Assembly (NCBI GenBank): GCA_020049615.1
Contig: JAIFKN010000070.1
Location: 1-12,327, forward strand
DNA from: a bacterium
Lineage (GTDB): Bacteria; Planctomycetota; UBA11346
Length of the DNA: 12,327 bases
Direction: 5' to 3'
This document shows positions 1 to 7,367 of this stretch, piece by piece. The notes under the pieces are model-generated. The model saw nothing but the letters and a program-made list of their open reading frames with translations, was not told where the DNA came from and made no database searches. Both the position numbers and the translations under genes were made by a program. The stretch's first letter is position 1. Each line of letters begins with the position of its first letter.

Positions 1-75
1 CAAACTTGGCTACTCCCTCCAGAAGACCCTTGTGCAACCCTTTGGGCAGGAAGGGGCGGCGAGCTGTTAGAGGGC
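1..75. other. Upstream segment with no assignable gene
   Basis: No confident gene is seen before the palindrome at 76. One + frame beginning at base 2 stays open for 22 codons and stops at TAG 68-70. It could be the last residues of an upstream gene, but it is too short to recognise. The frame of the epimerase is also open from base 6, but the residues it would add are Arg-rich, and part of them would be encoded by the palindrome, so I treat them as non-coding. Confidence 0.3.
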
Positions 76-122
76 AGCTCCAGCTCGTCGGCGGGGCGAG
101 CCGACGAGCTGGAGCTCGTCGG
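76..122. repeat. Nested palindrome upstream of the epimerase gene
   Basis: AGCTCCAGCTCGTCGGC at 76-92 is perfectly complementary to 100-116 across a 7-nt loop (GGGGCGA), a 17-bp stem. The right arm is itself half of a second palindrome: CCGACGAGCT at 101-110 is the reverse complement of 113-122. The 10-mer AGCTCGTCGG therefore occurs at 82-91, inverted at 101-110, and again at 113-122, so two pairings exclude each other. No T-run follows, which argues against a simple intrinsic terminator. It ends 21 nt before the ATG at 144. It could be a terminator of an upstream unit, an attenuator-like leader, a protein-binding site or a copy of a dispersed palindromic repeat; the sequence does not decide. 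Confidence 0.75.
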
Positions 123-143
123 TCCCAGGGCTACCGTCTGCTC

Positions 144-1151
144 ATGCCCATCCTGGTCACCGGCGCCGCCGGCTTCATCGGTTCGCACGTCGCCCATCGG
201 CTGCTTGATGCCGGTGAGCAGGTCCTCGGCCTCGACAACCTCAACGCCTACTACGACCCGGCGCTGAAGGCGGCGCGTCTCGCCCGCCTGACCGCGCGGC
301 CGGGCTTCACCTTCACCAGGACCGACCTCGCCGACCAGGCCGGCATGGCCGCGCTGTTCGCCCAGCACCGCCCGACCACCGTCATCCACTTGGCAGCCCA
401 GGCCGGCGTGCGCTACTCGCTGGAGAATCCGCACGCCTACGTCGAAGCCAATCTGGTCGGCTTCATGAACGTGCTGGAGGGCTGCCGCAACCACGGCTGT
501 GGCCACCTCGTCTATGCCAGCACCTCGTCGGTCTACGGCCTCGACCAGGCGATGCCGTTCTCCGAGCACCGCGGCGCCGGCCATCCGATGACGCTCTACG
601 CCGCGACCAAGAAGGCCAACGAGCTGATGGCGCACAGCTACGCGCATCTGTTCCGCCTGCCCTGCACCGGCCTGCGCTTCTTCACCGTCTATGGGCCGTG
701 GGGGCGGCCGGACATGGCGCTGTTCAAGTTCGCCGACGCCATCCTCGCCGGCCGGCCGATCGAGCTCTACAACCACGGGAACATGGTGCGCGACTTCACC
801 TACGTCGATGACATCGTCGAAGGCATCGTGCGCATCGCCGCCCAGCCGGCGCAGCCCGACCCCGCCTGGGACGCCAAGCGGCCCGATCCGGCGCACTCCA
901 GCGCCCCCTGGCGCGTCTTCAACATCGGCAACAGCGACCCGGTCCCCCTGCTGCGCTACGTCGACGCGCTGGAGGCCGCACTGGGCCGCAAGGCCGAGCG
1001 CAAGCTGCTGCCGATGCAGCCGGGCGACGTGCCGGCGACCTCGGCCGACGTCTCCGAACTGGAGGCCGCCACCGCCTTCCGTCCCGCCACCACGGTCGAG
1101 GACGGCGTCGCCCGCTTCGTCGCCTGGTACCGCGACTACTTCAAGCGATGA
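144..1151 (+). CDS. UDP-glucuronate 4-epimerase-like NAD-dependent epimerase
   Basis: This is an extended short-chain dehydrogenase (335 aa) that probably interconverts UDP-glucuronate and UDP-galacturonate in the cytoplasm for surface polysaccharide synthesis. The Rossmann motif GAAGFIG is at residues 7-13. The family-typical [12 protein letters not shown] is at 31-42, the catalytic Tyr152/Lys156 lie in YAATK, and the serine region STSSVYG is at 126-132. The stretches [11 protein letters not shown] (184-194) and [13 protein letters not shown] (215-227) are characteristic of the UDP-glucuronate epimerase branch rather than GalE. The ATG at 144 was chosen because it places the glycine motif at the usual N-terminal position and gives the usual family length; the open frame extends upstream to base 6. 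The only purine run is AGGG at 127-130, 13 nt away, so the ribosome site is poor. Its stop overlaps the next start (ATGA). A decarboxylating or other UDP-sugar epimerase is less likely. Confidence 0.88.
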   Translation: MPILVTGAAGFIGSHVAHRLLDAGEQVLGLDNLNAYYDPALKAARLARLTARPGFTFTRTDLADQAGMAALFAQHRPTTVIHLAAQAGVRYSLENPHAYVEANLVGFMNVLEGCRNHGCGHLVYASTSSVYGLDQAMPFSEHRGAGHPMTLYAATKKANELMAHSYAHLFRLPCTGLRFFTVYGPWGRPDMALFKFADAILAGRPIELYNHGNMVRDFTYVDDIVEGIVRIAAQPAQPDPAWDAKRPDPAHSSAPWRVFNIGNSDPVPLLRYVDALEAALGRKAERKLLPMQPGDVPATSADVSELEAATAFRPATTVEDGVARFVAWYRDYFKR

Positions 1152-1681
1152 GCGGCGCGGTCGTCTGGATCACCGGCCTGCCCGCCGCCGGCAAGACCAC
1201 CTTGGCCGAGTCCTTGGCTGCGACGTTGCGCGCGCGCGGCCGGGCCGTGCTGGTCCTCGACGGCGACCGGCTGCGCGCCGGCCTGTCGCGCGACCTCGGC
1301 TTCGCCCACCCCGCCCGGGCCGAGCAGGTGCGCCGCACCGCCGAGATCGCCCGTATCGCCGCCGAGCAGGGCCTGCTCGCCATCGCCGCGCTGGTCTCGC
1401 CGATCCGCGCCGACCGCGCCAACGCCCGCGCCATCGTCGCCCCGCTCCCCTTCCTCGAAGTGCACCTCGACGCCGACGCCACGCTGTGCCGCTCACGCGA
1501 CCCCAAGGGCCTGTGGGCCGAGGCCCTGGCCGGCAGGCGCAGCGGCCTGACCGGCCACGACGCGCCCTACGAGGCCCCGGAGGCCCCCGAACTGCACCTC
1601 CCAGCCGCCGATCCCCTCCCGCGCAGCACCGAGGCCGTGCTTGCCGCCCTGGCCCAGCGCGGTCTGATCGCCCCCCCATGA
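1148..1681 (+). CDS. cysC: Adenylylsulfate (APS) kinase
   Basis: A 177-aa P-loop kinase that phosphorylates adenosine 5'-phosphosulfate with ATP to give PAPS, the universal sulfuryl donor. The Walker A motif GLPAAGKT is at residues 10-17. The APS-kinase signature LDGDRLR follows at 37-43, then DLGF (49-52), the serine-containing VSPIRADR at 83-90, RDPKGLW at 117-123 and [11 protein letters not shown] at 141-151. All are in the canonical order, and the length is that of a stand-alone CysC without a sulfurylase domain. It overlaps both neighbours by ATGA (1148-1151 and 1678-1681), so translation is likely coupled within the sugar-nucleotide genes. No ATP sulfurylase or sulfotransferase is visible in the window. 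Its place between an epimerase and gmd suggests PAPS for a sulfated glycan rather than cysteine synthesis, which is inference. Confidence 0.92.
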   Translation: MSGAVVWITGLPAAGKTTLAESLAATLRARGRAVLVLDGDRLRAGLSRDLGFAHPARAEQVRRTAEIARIAAEQGLLAIAALVSPIRADRANARAIVAPLPFLEVHLDADATLCRSRDPKGLWAEALAGRRSGLTGHDAPYEAPEAPELHLPAADPLPRSTEAVLAALAQRGLIAPP

Positions 1682-2754
1682 AGAAGGCTCTGATCACGGG
1701 CATCACCGGCCAGGACGGTTCCTATCTCGCGGAACTGCTGCTGGAGAAGGGCTACGAGGTGCACGGCATCAAGCGCCGCGCCTCGTCGTTCAACACCGAG
1801 CGCATCGACCACCTGTACCAGGACCCGCACGCCAGCGGCCGCCGCCTGCATCTGCATTACGGCGACCTCTCCGACGGTGGCGCCCTGCTGCGGCTGATGG
1901 CCGAGGTGAAGCCCGATGAGGTCTACAACCTCGGCGCGATGAGCCACGTCGCGGTCAGCTTCGAGCAGCCGGAATACACCGCCGACGTCGACGGCATCGG
2001 CACCCTGCGCATCCTTGAGGCGATCCGCTCGCTGGGCCTCAACAGCCGCTTCTACCAGGCCTCGACCTCCGAGCTGTACGGCCTGGTGCAGGAGATCCCG
2101 CAGCGCGAGACCACGCCGTTCTATCCGCGCAGCCCCTACGCCTGCGCCAAGCTCTACGCCTACTGGATCACGGTGAACTACCGCGAGTCCTACGGCATGT
2201 ACGCCTGCAATGGCATCCTCTTCAACCACGAGAGCCCGCGCCGCGGCGAGACCTTCGTCACCCGCAAGATCAGCCGCGCCATCGCCCGCATCAGCCTCGG
2301 CCTCGATGACTGCCTGTACCTCGGCAACATGGACGCCAAGCGCGACTGGGGCCACGCCCGCGACTACGTCGAGATGCAGTGGCGCATGCTGCAGCAGGAC
2401 ACGGCCGAGGACTTCGTCATCGCTACCGGCCGCCAGGAGACGGTACGCCGCTTCGTCGAGCTGTGCTGCCAGCGCGTCGGCCTGACCCTGCGCTGGGACG
2501 GCACGGGCATCGCCGAGCGCGGCGTCACCGCCGACGGCCGCGCCATCGTCAAGGTCGACAAGCGCTACTTCCGTCCGGCCGAGGTCGAGACCCTGCTCGG
2601 CGACCCGACCAAGGCGCACGCCAGGCTCGGCTGGAAGCCGACCACCACGCTCGAGCAGCTGGTCGACGAGATGATGGCCCACGACCTCGACCTGGCCAAG
2701 CGCGAGCAGGTGCAGCGGAAGGCCGGCTTCCAGGTTAACGCCAGTCGCGAGTAG
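1678..2754 (+). CDS. gmd: GDP-mannose 4,6-dehydratase
   Basis: A 358-aa NADP-dependent SDR that converts GDP-D-mannose to GDP-4-keto-6-deoxy-D-mannose, the precursor of GDP-L-fucose and other deoxyhexoses. GITGQDG is at residues 8-14. The segment [16 protein letters not shown] (32-47) matches the arm that reaches into the neighbouring subunit and its cofactor in known GMD tetramers. The catalytic residues are Thr130 and Glu132 in ASTSELYG, and Tyr154/Lys158 in YACAK. The segments [16 protein letters not shown] (183-198) and [10 protein letters not shown] are also family hallmarks. The start overlaps the cysC stop by 4 nt. Its partner fcl lies 672 nt downstream, with a toxin-antitoxin module between. 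Length and motifs are complete, so it is very probably active. Confidence 0.97.
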   Translation: MKKALITGITGQDGSYLAELLLEKGYEVHGIKRRASSFNTERIDHLYQDPHASGRRLHLHYGDLSDGGALLRLMAEVKPDEVYNLGAMSHVAVSFEQPEYTADVDGIGTLRILEAIRSLGLNSRFYQASTSELYGLVQEIPQRETTPFYPRSPYACAKLYAYWITVNYRESYGMYACNGILFNHESPRRGETFVTRKISRAIARISLGLDDCLYLGNMDAKRDWGHARDYVEMQWRMLQQDTAEDFVIATGRQETVRRFVELCCQRVGLTLRWDGTGIAERGVTADGRAIVKVDKRYFRPAEVETLLGDPTKAHARLGWKPTTTLEQLVDEMMAHDLDLAKREQVQRKAGFQVNASRE

Positions 2755-2762
2755 GACTTGCG

Positions 2763-2791
2763 TGTTGACTAGACCTAGCTAAACTAATCGC
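2763..2791 (+). promoter_or_regulatory. Possible promoter/operator of the toxin-antitoxin module
   Basis: The 37-nt gap between gmd and the antitoxin is markedly A/T-richer than the surrounding DNA. It contains TTGACT (2765-2770), which resembles a -35 box, and the small palindrome TAGCTA (2776-2781) within a CTAG-rich stretch. Antitoxins of the Phd/YefM class commonly repress their own promoter through short palindromes just upstream of the start. No -10 box at normal spacing is visible and there is no clear ribosome site, so this is tentative. Confidence 0.25.
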
Positions 2792-3041
2792 ATGATCTGG
2801 GTCAACACCTTTGAAGCGAAGACCCGCCTCAGCGAACTGCTCAAGCAGGTCGAGGAGACCGGCGAGCGCGTGCTGGTGTGCCGGAACCGAACTGCGACCC
2901 ATCGAAACGGCCAGGGATCCGCTGGTGAAGCATCCGGTACTGGGGGCGGCACGGCTGCTGCCCGGCTGGGACCAGCCGGCGCTCGAGCCTGCCGACTGGC
3001 CGGACGCCTTCGACCTGCCCGGTCTGCCTAAGCCGTCGTGA
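2792..3041 (+). pseudogene. Phd/YefM-type antitoxin with a frameshift
   Basis: The N-terminal half reads MIWVNTFEAKTRLSELLKQV, then EETGERVLVCRN, a clear Phd/YefM antitoxin DNA-binding and dimerisation region (residues 1-32). After codon 2884-2886 the frame is lost. The continuation ELRPIETARDPLVKHPVLG and the acidic C-terminal part (GWDQPALEPADWPDAFD) are in the +1 frame and end at TGA 3039-3041. Homologues usually have a GKPVA-like turn between RN and the L-x-P segment. Here that turn is missing and a single extra C remains, which fits an internal deletion of about 14 nt. The restored stop overlaps the toxin start (GTGA), as in an intact coupled module. If translated from the original start, the unshifted frame gives a 79-aa product with an unrelated Gly/Ala/Arg-rich tail. 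The alternatives are a sequencing error or rescue by frameshifting; no slippery heptamer is evident. Confidence 0.7.
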
Positions 3042-3433
3042 TCCTGCTCGACACCTGCGCCGTGCTCCGTCTCGGGACCGATCCAGCCCAGCTGGGAACG
3101 GCCAGCCGGCATGCGCTCGCTCGGCATGCCGGATCCCTGTTCGTCAATGCCATCACCGCCTTCGAGATCGCCCTGCTGGCCCGCAAGGGGCGGTTCCTGC
3201 CGCCGCCGGAGATGCCCGACCCGTTCGTCTGGTACACCACCCTGCTCGCCCATCACGGCCTGACCGAGATCCCGCTGGATGGCGCGACCGCGGCAGCGGC
3301 AGCAGCCCTGCCGCCGATCCACGCCGATCCCTGCGACCGTTTCATCGTCGCCACCGCCCTGGCCCGCCAGCTGCCCATCGTGACCTGTGACCAGGCCATC
3401 CCCCGCTATCCCGGTGTCAGCGTCCTATGGTGA
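3038..3433 (+). CDS. PIN-domain toxin (VapC-like ribonuclease)
   Basis: A 131-aa single-domain PIN protein, the usual length for toxins of this class, which cut RNA using Mg2+ held by acidic residues. The expected acids are present: Asp5 in MILLDTCA, Glu43 in AFEIALL, Asp97/Asp100 in [13 protein letters not shown], and Asp118 in VTCDQ near the end. The GTG start at 3038 overlaps the antitoxin stop by 4 nt, indicating a coupled toxin-antitoxin pair. The frame is intact although the paired antitoxin appears broken, which would be dangerous for the host unless the toxin is weak, another antitoxin acts on it, or the frameshift is not real. The stop overlaps the fcl start by 7 nt, so toxin translation may help drive fcl. 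RNA target is unknown. Confidence 0.88.
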   Translation: MILLDTCAVLRLGTDPAQLGTASRHALARHAGSLFVNAITAFEIALLARKGRFLPPPEMPDPFVWYTTLLAHHGLTEIPLDGATAAAAAALPPIHADPCDRFIVATALARQLPIVTCDQAIPRYPGVSVLW

Positions 3434-4362
3434 ATCCCGCGCCCGTTTTCGTCGCCGGTCATCGCGGTCTGGTCGGCTCGGCCCTGGCCCTGGGCACCCC
3501 GGTCCTCACCCGCTCCCGACAGGAACTCGACCTGCGCGACGCCGCCGCGGTCGCCCGCTTCATCGCCGAGTCGCAGCCGCAGACCGTGATCATCGCCGCC
3601 GCCAAGGTCGGCGGCATCCTCGCCAACGACACGCTGCGCTACGACTTCATCGCCGAGAACCTGGCCATCGAACTGGCCCTGATCGAGGCCTGCCGCATCC
3701 ACCGCGTACCGCGCGTGCTGTTCCTCGGCTCGTCGTGCATCTACCCCAAGCTCGCCCCGCAGCCGATGCGCGAGGACTGCCTCCTGACCGGCCCGCTGGA
3801 GCCGACCAACGAGCCCTACGCCATCGCCAAGATCGCCGGGGTGAAGCTGATCGAGAGCTGCAACCGCCAGCACGGCACCGACTGGCTGTCGGCCATGCCG
3901 ACCAACCTCTACGGCCCGGGCGACAACTTCGACCTGCACGGCAGCCACGTCCTGCCGGCGATGATCCGCAAGTTCCACGAGGCGAAGCTGGCCGGCGAAA
4001 CGCCGGTGGCGCTGTGGGGCAGCGGCTCGCCCAGGCGCGAGTTCCTGCACGTCGACGACCTCGCCAGCGCCTGCCTGCACCTGCTGGCCCACGTCCACGC
4101 CGGCCAGGTCCCGGGCGACCTGGTCAACGTCGGCTGCGGCACCGATGTCACCATCGCCGAATTGGCCAGCCTGGTCCAGCGCACCGTGGGCCACCGTGGC
4201 CCCATCACCTGGGATGCAGGCAAGCCCGATGGCACCCCGCGCAAGCTGATGGACGTCTCGCGTCTGGCCGCCCTCGGCTGGCAGCCGCGGATCGCTCTGG
4301 CCGACGGCATCGCCGGAGCCTACCGCTGGTATCTGGACAACGCGGAGCAGGCGCGGCGCTGA
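3427..4362 (+). CDS. fcl: GDP-L-fucose synthase
   Basis: A 311-aa NADPH-dependent epimerase/reductase (GER/WcaG family) that turns the product of gmd, GDP-4-keto-6-deoxymannose, into GDP-L-fucose. The cofactor motif GHRGLVG is at residues 11-17. Catalytic residues fall where the E. coli enzyme has them, with a constant offset of five: Ser102 and Cys104 in GSSCIYPK, Tyr131 and Lys135 in YAIAK, and His174 in GSHVLP. The ATG at 3427 was chosen over a GTG at 3430 because it is the first start of the frame and leaves a normal distance to the glycine motif. It overlaps the toxin stop by 7 nt, with no separate promoter visible. Together with gmd it makes the GDP-fucose route complete in this window. 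Confidence 0.96.
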   Translation: MVNPAPVFVAGHRGLVGSALALGTPVLTRSRQELDLRDAAAVARFIAESQPQTVIIAAAKVGGILANDTLRYDFIAENLAIELALIEACRIHRVPRVLFLGSSCIYPKLAPQPMREDCLLTGPLEPTNEPYAIAKIAGVKLIESCNRQHGTDWLSAMPTNLYGPGDNFDLHGSHVLPAMIRKFHEAKLAGETPVALWGSGSPRREFLHVDDLASACLHLLAHVHAGQVPGDLVNVGCGTDVTIAELASLVQRTVGHRGPITWDAGKPDGTPRKLMDVSRLAALGWQPRIALADGIAGAYRWYLDNAEQARR

Positions 4363-4400
4363 AGCCTCCGCTCCCCCAGTGGCAATGGATGGACGGCGGC

Positions 4401-4406
4401 TATATT
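4401..4406 (+). promoter_or_regulatory. Possible -10 box ahead of argD
   Basis: TATATT stands out in otherwise GC-rich sequence and differs from TATAAT at one position. It lies 9 nt before the ATG at 4416, so transcription from it would start at or just before the start codon (a near-leaderless message). That would fit the lack of a ribosome site before the ATG. No convincing -35 box is present at 17 nt spacing, so the call is weak. If the in-frame ATG at 4389 were used instead, these bases would be coding. Confidence 0.22.
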
Positions 4407-4415
4407 CCCCACGCC

Positions 4416-5606
4416 ATGCCCGACCCCGTCCCTGCCTGTCCACATCTGGTCCAGAACTACGGCCGCCAGGATGTCCGCTTCGTCCGCGGCCAGGGCTGCT
4501 GGCTGTTCGACGAGGCTGGCCGACGCTACCTCGACGGCTTCGCCGGCGTGGCCGTCAGTTCGCTCGGGCACGCCCATCCCGCCCTGGTCGCGGCCATCGC
4601 CGGCCAGGCCGCCACCCTGCTGCACAGCAGCAACCATTACCACCACCCGCTGCAGGAGCGGCTGGCCGCCCGGCTGAGCCAGCTGTCCGGCCTGCCGCGC
4701 GCCTTCTTCTGCAATACCGGCACGGAGGCCAACGAGGCGGCGGTGAAGCTCGCCCGGCTGTGGAGCGGCGCGCACGGCGGACGGAAGCCGCGCCTGATCG
4801 CCTGCGAAGGTTCGTTCCACGGCCGCACCCTCGGCTCGCTGGCTCTGACCCACACGCCCAAGTACCGCGAACCGTTCCTGCCGCTGATCGAGGTCGAATT
4901 CGTCCCCTTCGGCGACGCCGCAGCGCTGGCGAAGATCATGCGTGACGACGTCGCCGGTGTATTCCTCGAGCCGGTGCAGGGCGAGAGCGGCGTGGTGGTG
5001 CCGCCGCCCGGCTACCTGCGCCAGGTGCGCGAGCTGTGCACGCGGCACGGCGCCCTGTTCGTCGCCGATGAGGTGCAGACCGGCATCGGCCGCACCGGGC
5101 GCATGTTCGCCTGCCAGCACGAGGACGTCCTGCCCGACGTGCTGTGCCTGGCCAAGGCCCTGGGCGGCGGCGTGCCGATCGGCGCCGTGGTCATGACCGA
5201 GGCGGTGGCGGCACTGCTCAAACCCGGCCTGCACGGCACCACCTTCGGCGGCAACCAGCTCGCCTGCGCCGCCGCCAACGCCGTCCTCGACGTCGTCGGT
5301 CAAGCCGGCTTCCTCGACCAGGTCGCAGCCCTCGGCTCGCGGCTGCAGGCCGACCTGCGTGCCATCTTCCCCGAGGCGCTGCAGGTGCGCGGCCAGGGCC
5401 TGCTCATCGGCGTGCAGCTGCCCAGCGACCCTGCGGCGATCATCAAGGCCGGTTTCGACCACGGCGTGGTCGTCGGTCCGGCCGGCGGCAACGTCATCCG
5501 CCTGGCCCCGCCGCTGATCATCACCGCCCAGGAGTGCGACGAGCTGTGCGCGCGCCTGGCGCGGGCCAAGGCGTCATTGCCCCAGGGGGTAGGGGTTAGG
5601 GGTTAG
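4416..5606 (+). CDS. argD: Acetylornithine-type aminotransferase
   Basis: A 396-aa class III PLP-dependent aminotransferase. Its closest pattern is ArgD, which makes N-acetylornithine from the semialdehyde in arginine synthesis and often also acts on succinyl-diaminopimelate. [15 protein letters not shown] is at residues 100-114, [10 protein letters not shown] at 133-142 and EPVQGESGV at 185-193. The cofactor-binding Asp218 is in [13 protein letters not shown], and the Schiff-base Lys247 is in [21 protein letters not shown] is at 274-280. The ATG at 4416 gives the usual N-terminus; an in-frame ATG lies at 4389. The last residues (about [10 protein letters not shown]) and the stop TAG 5604-5606 are encoded by the inverted-repeat element that begins at 5576. 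No other arginine genes are nearby. A role in amino-sugar synthesis cannot be excluded, but sugar aminotransferases belong to a different fold class. Confidence 0.85.
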   Translation: MPDPVPACPHLVQNYGRQDVRFVRGQGCWLFDEAGRRYLDGFAGVAVSSLGHAHPALVAAIAGQAATLLHSSNHYHHPLQERLAARLSQLSGLPRAFFCNTGTEANEAAVKLARLWSGAHGGRKPRLIACEGSFHGRTLGSLALTHTPKYREPFLPLIEVEFVPFGDAAALAKIMRDDVAGVFLEPVQGESGVVVPPPGYLRQVRELCTRHGALFVADEVQTGIGRTGRMFACQHEDVLPDVLCLAKALGGGVPIGAVVMTEAVAALLKPGLHGTTFGGNQLACAAANAVLDVVGQAGFLDQVAALGSRLQADLRAIFPEALQVRGQGLLIGVQLPSDPAAIIKAGFDHGVVVGPAGGNVIRLAPPLIITAQECDELCARLARAKASLPQGVGVRG

Positions 5607-5723
5607 GGTCGCATCAGCACGGCCACCACTGATCCTGGCATCCCTGTCCTGATGACGGTCCCAATCTCGCCCTTTATCCCAGCCTACGGCCCTAACCCCT
5701 AACCCCTAACCCCTGGGGGCAAT
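5576..5723. repeat. Inverted-repeat element with telomere-like TTAGGGG arms
   Basis: The left arm (5576-5608) begins ATTGCCCCAGGGGG and continues as TAGGGG, TTAGGGG and TTAGGG. The right arm (5690-5723) is its reverse complement over 34 nt with one extra base and one mismatch, ending GGGGGCAAT. The core (5609-5689, 81 nt) has no start-to-stop frame of note; it holds the small inverted pair CATCAG (5612-5617) / CTGATG (5649-5654). The arms carry four G-runs on the + strand at left and on the - strand at right, so each could form a G-quadruplex, and the two arms could form a long hairpin. No target-site duplication is obvious. It resembles a non-autonomous dispersed repeat and may also act as a two-way terminator; copies elsewhere cannot be tested here. 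Confidence 0.85.
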
Positions 5724-5725
5724 AA

Positions 5726-7246
5726 GTGCCCATCCTCGCCCGCCTCGCCCTGCCGTTCCTTCGGCTGAAGGACCGCCGCACGCCGACGCCAGCGACGATG
5801 CGTGCAGCGCAGGACCGCATCCGGGCCCGGCTCGTCTCCGACTTCGCACGCCTGCCGGTCGGCCAGGCCCGCGGCCTCGACCACCTGCCGCTCGACGGAC
5901 GGCTGCGCGACGCCTTCCGCGAACAGGTGCCGCTGGCGCGCTACGAGGACTACCTGCCGCTGCTCGAACGTGTCGCGCGCCACGAGCCGGATGTGATGTT
6001 CCCCGGCCGCGCCACCGCGCTGGCGATCACCAGCGGCACGACCAGCAGCGGCCAGGCTGGCGAGCGCTTCATCCCGCAGAACAAAGCCTTGCTCGCCCAC
6101 CATCAGGCCGGCGGCGCGGCAGCCTTCGTCCGCCTTGCCGACTGGGTCGGGCCGGAGCTGCTCGGCGGCAGGCTGCTGCTGATGGGCGGCTCGACCGACC
6201 TCAAGGCCAACGCCCACGGCGTGCCGGCCGGCGACCTCTCCGGCATCATCGTCTCGCTCATCCCGAAGCTGCTGTGGAGCCTCTACGAGCCCGGCCGCGA
6301 CATCGCCCTGATGGGCGACTGGGAGCGGAAGCTCGCCGCCATGACCGGTCGCGTCGCGCGTGCCGACCTGCGCCTGGCCAGCGGCATCGGCTCATGGCTG
6401 CTGACCCTGTTCGCCGCCTGCTGCCGGGAACGCGGGGTCGAGCGGGCGCAGCAAGTGTGGCCACGGCTGCGCGCGGTCATCCACGGCGGCCACGCCATGG
6501 AGCCGCTGATCGGCCAGTTCCAGCACCACCTGCCCGGCGACACCTGGATGCAGGAGGTCTATCCCGCCAGCGAGGCGTTCATCGCCGTCGGGCAGAAGCC
6601 CTGGCGCCTGGGCGATGGCAGGGTCTCGACGATGGAGCTGCTGTGCGATCACGGCGTGCTGCTCGAGTTCTGCCCCGACGACGATCCCCGCCCCGCAGCC
6701 TGCGTCGGTCCCGAGGGGCTGGAGGCCGGCCGCGTCTACCGCGTCACCATCACCACGCCCGGCGGCCTGGTGCGCTGGCAGATGGGCGACCTGGTGCGCG
6801 GCGAGGGGCCGGGCCTGATCCGCTTTGCCGGCCGCACCAAGACCCGCATCAGCGTCTTCGGCGAGCATGTCGAAGGCGACCTCCTCTCCGCCGCCCTCGC
6901 CGCCGCCTGCGCCGCCACCGGCGCGCGCATCCGTCACAGCCACGTCGCCCCGGTGCTGCCGAAGCCCGGCGAGCAGCGCGGCTCGCACCAATGGCTGGTC
7001 CAGCCAGAGCCCGGCTCGGCCATCGACACCGCCTCCTTCGCCGAGGCCATCGACCGCCATCTGCGCCTGAACAGCGCCGACTACGACGCCCACCGCGCGG
7101 TGCAGCTCACCGCCCCGGTCGTCACCGTCCTGCCCGACGGCGCGGTCGAGCGCTGGCTCGAGGTCAAGGGCAAGCTCGGCGGCCAGCACAAGGTGCCGCA
7201 GGCCTGGCCGGACCGCACGGTGGCGGATCAGCTGACCGCCCGGTGA
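5726..7246 (+). CDS. GH3-family acyl-adenylate-forming amido synthetase
   Basis: A 506-aa member of the GH3 family, named after plant auxin-responsive enzymes that adenylate a carboxylic acid and join it to an amino acid. The three nucleotide-binding regions are visible. ITSGTTSSGQAGERFIP at residues 101-117 corresponds to the phosphate-binding SGTTSG-K-P motif, with the usual Lys replaced by Arg114 if aligned this way. YPASEAFIAVG (279-289) corresponds to the Y-x-x-SE motif. VRWQMGDLV (349-357) followed by FAGRTKTRISVFGEHV (367-382) matches the hinge and GRTK/GE region. The N-terminal RYEDYLPLLERV (72-83) is also typical. The GTG at 5726 starts 2 nt after the repeat element; the GGGGG at 5715-5719 within the repeat is the only purine run in front of it. 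The bacterial substrate is unknown; it could acylate an amino sugar, amine or amino acid linked to the glycan. Confidence 0.9.
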   Translation: MPILARLALPFLRLKDRRTPTPATMRAAQDRIRARLVSDFARLPVGQARGLDHLPLDGRLRDAFREQVPLARYEDYLPLLERVARHEPDVMFPGRATALAITSGTTSSGQAGERFIPQNKALLAHHQAGGAAAFVRLADWVGPELLGGRLLLMGGSTDLKANAHGVPAGDLSGIIVSLIPKLLWSLYEPGRDIALMGDWERKLAAMTGRVARADLRLASGIGSWLLTLFAACCRERGVERAQQVWPRLRAVIHGGHAMEPLIGQFQHHLPGDTWMQEVYPASEAFIAVGQKPWRLGDGRVSTMELLCDHGVLLEFCPDDDPRPAACVGPEGLEAGRVYRVTITTPGGLVRWQMGDLVRGEGPGLIRFAGRTKTRISVFGEHVEGDLLSAALAAACAATGARIRHSHVAPVLPKPGEQRGSHQWLVQPEPGSAIDTASFAEAIDRHLRLNSADYDAHRAVQLTAPVVTVLPDGAVERWLEVKGKLGGQHKVPQAWPDRTVADQLTAR

Positions 7247-7292
7247 GCGGCTGGGAGGAAGCGCCGCCACGACGGCTCACGAGCGCTTGTCT

Positions 7293-7332
7293 GCCTCGGC
7301 AGCCTGCCCACCATCCCGTCCGGCGCCGAGGC
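7293..7332. repeat. Small inverted repeat in the GH3-to-dehydratase gap
   Basis: GCCTCGGC (7293-7300) and GCCGAGGC (7325-7332) form an 8-bp GC-only stem around a 24-nt loop, in the 121-nt gap after the GH3 gene. No T-run follows, and stems of this size arise by chance in DNA of this composition. It could be a weak terminator or nothing. The rest of the gap holds only the ribosome site described for the next gene. Confidence 0.25.
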
Positions 7333-7356
7333 TTCTCGACGCGCACCACCAAGCCC

Positions 7357-7360
7357 GGAG
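7357..7360 (+). promoter_or_regulatory. Ribosome binding site deciding the GTG start
   Basis: GGAG lies 7 nt before the GTG at 7368. This supports the GTG as the start of the second dehydratase gene rather than the upstream in-frame ATG at 7287, which would add a 27-residue Pro/Ala/Arg-rich extension with no family counterpart. Confidence 0.6.
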
Positions 7361-7367
7361 CCGCCTC

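Noticed and set aside
691..1677. Upstream extension of the gmd frame to 691
   Set aside because: The extra residues are Arg/Pro/Ser-rich out-of-frame readings of the epimerase and APS kinase genes; GMD family alignment places the start at 1678.
1567..2682. Long minus-strand open frame (371 codons) opposite gmd
   Set aside because: It is antisense to a gene with full catalytic motifs, is Val/Ala/Gly/Asp-rich in the way shadow frames of GC-rich genes are, and has no recognisable motif.
3406..5462. Two long minus-strand frames opposite fcl and argD
   Set aside because: Both mirror strongly conserved + strand enzymes, and no ribosome site or family motif supports them.
5585..5719. Telomere or linear-replicon end, or a CRISPR array
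   Set aside because: The heptamer runs are short, internal and face each other across an 81-nt core with genes on both sides. There are no spacers of uniform length and no more than three units per arm.
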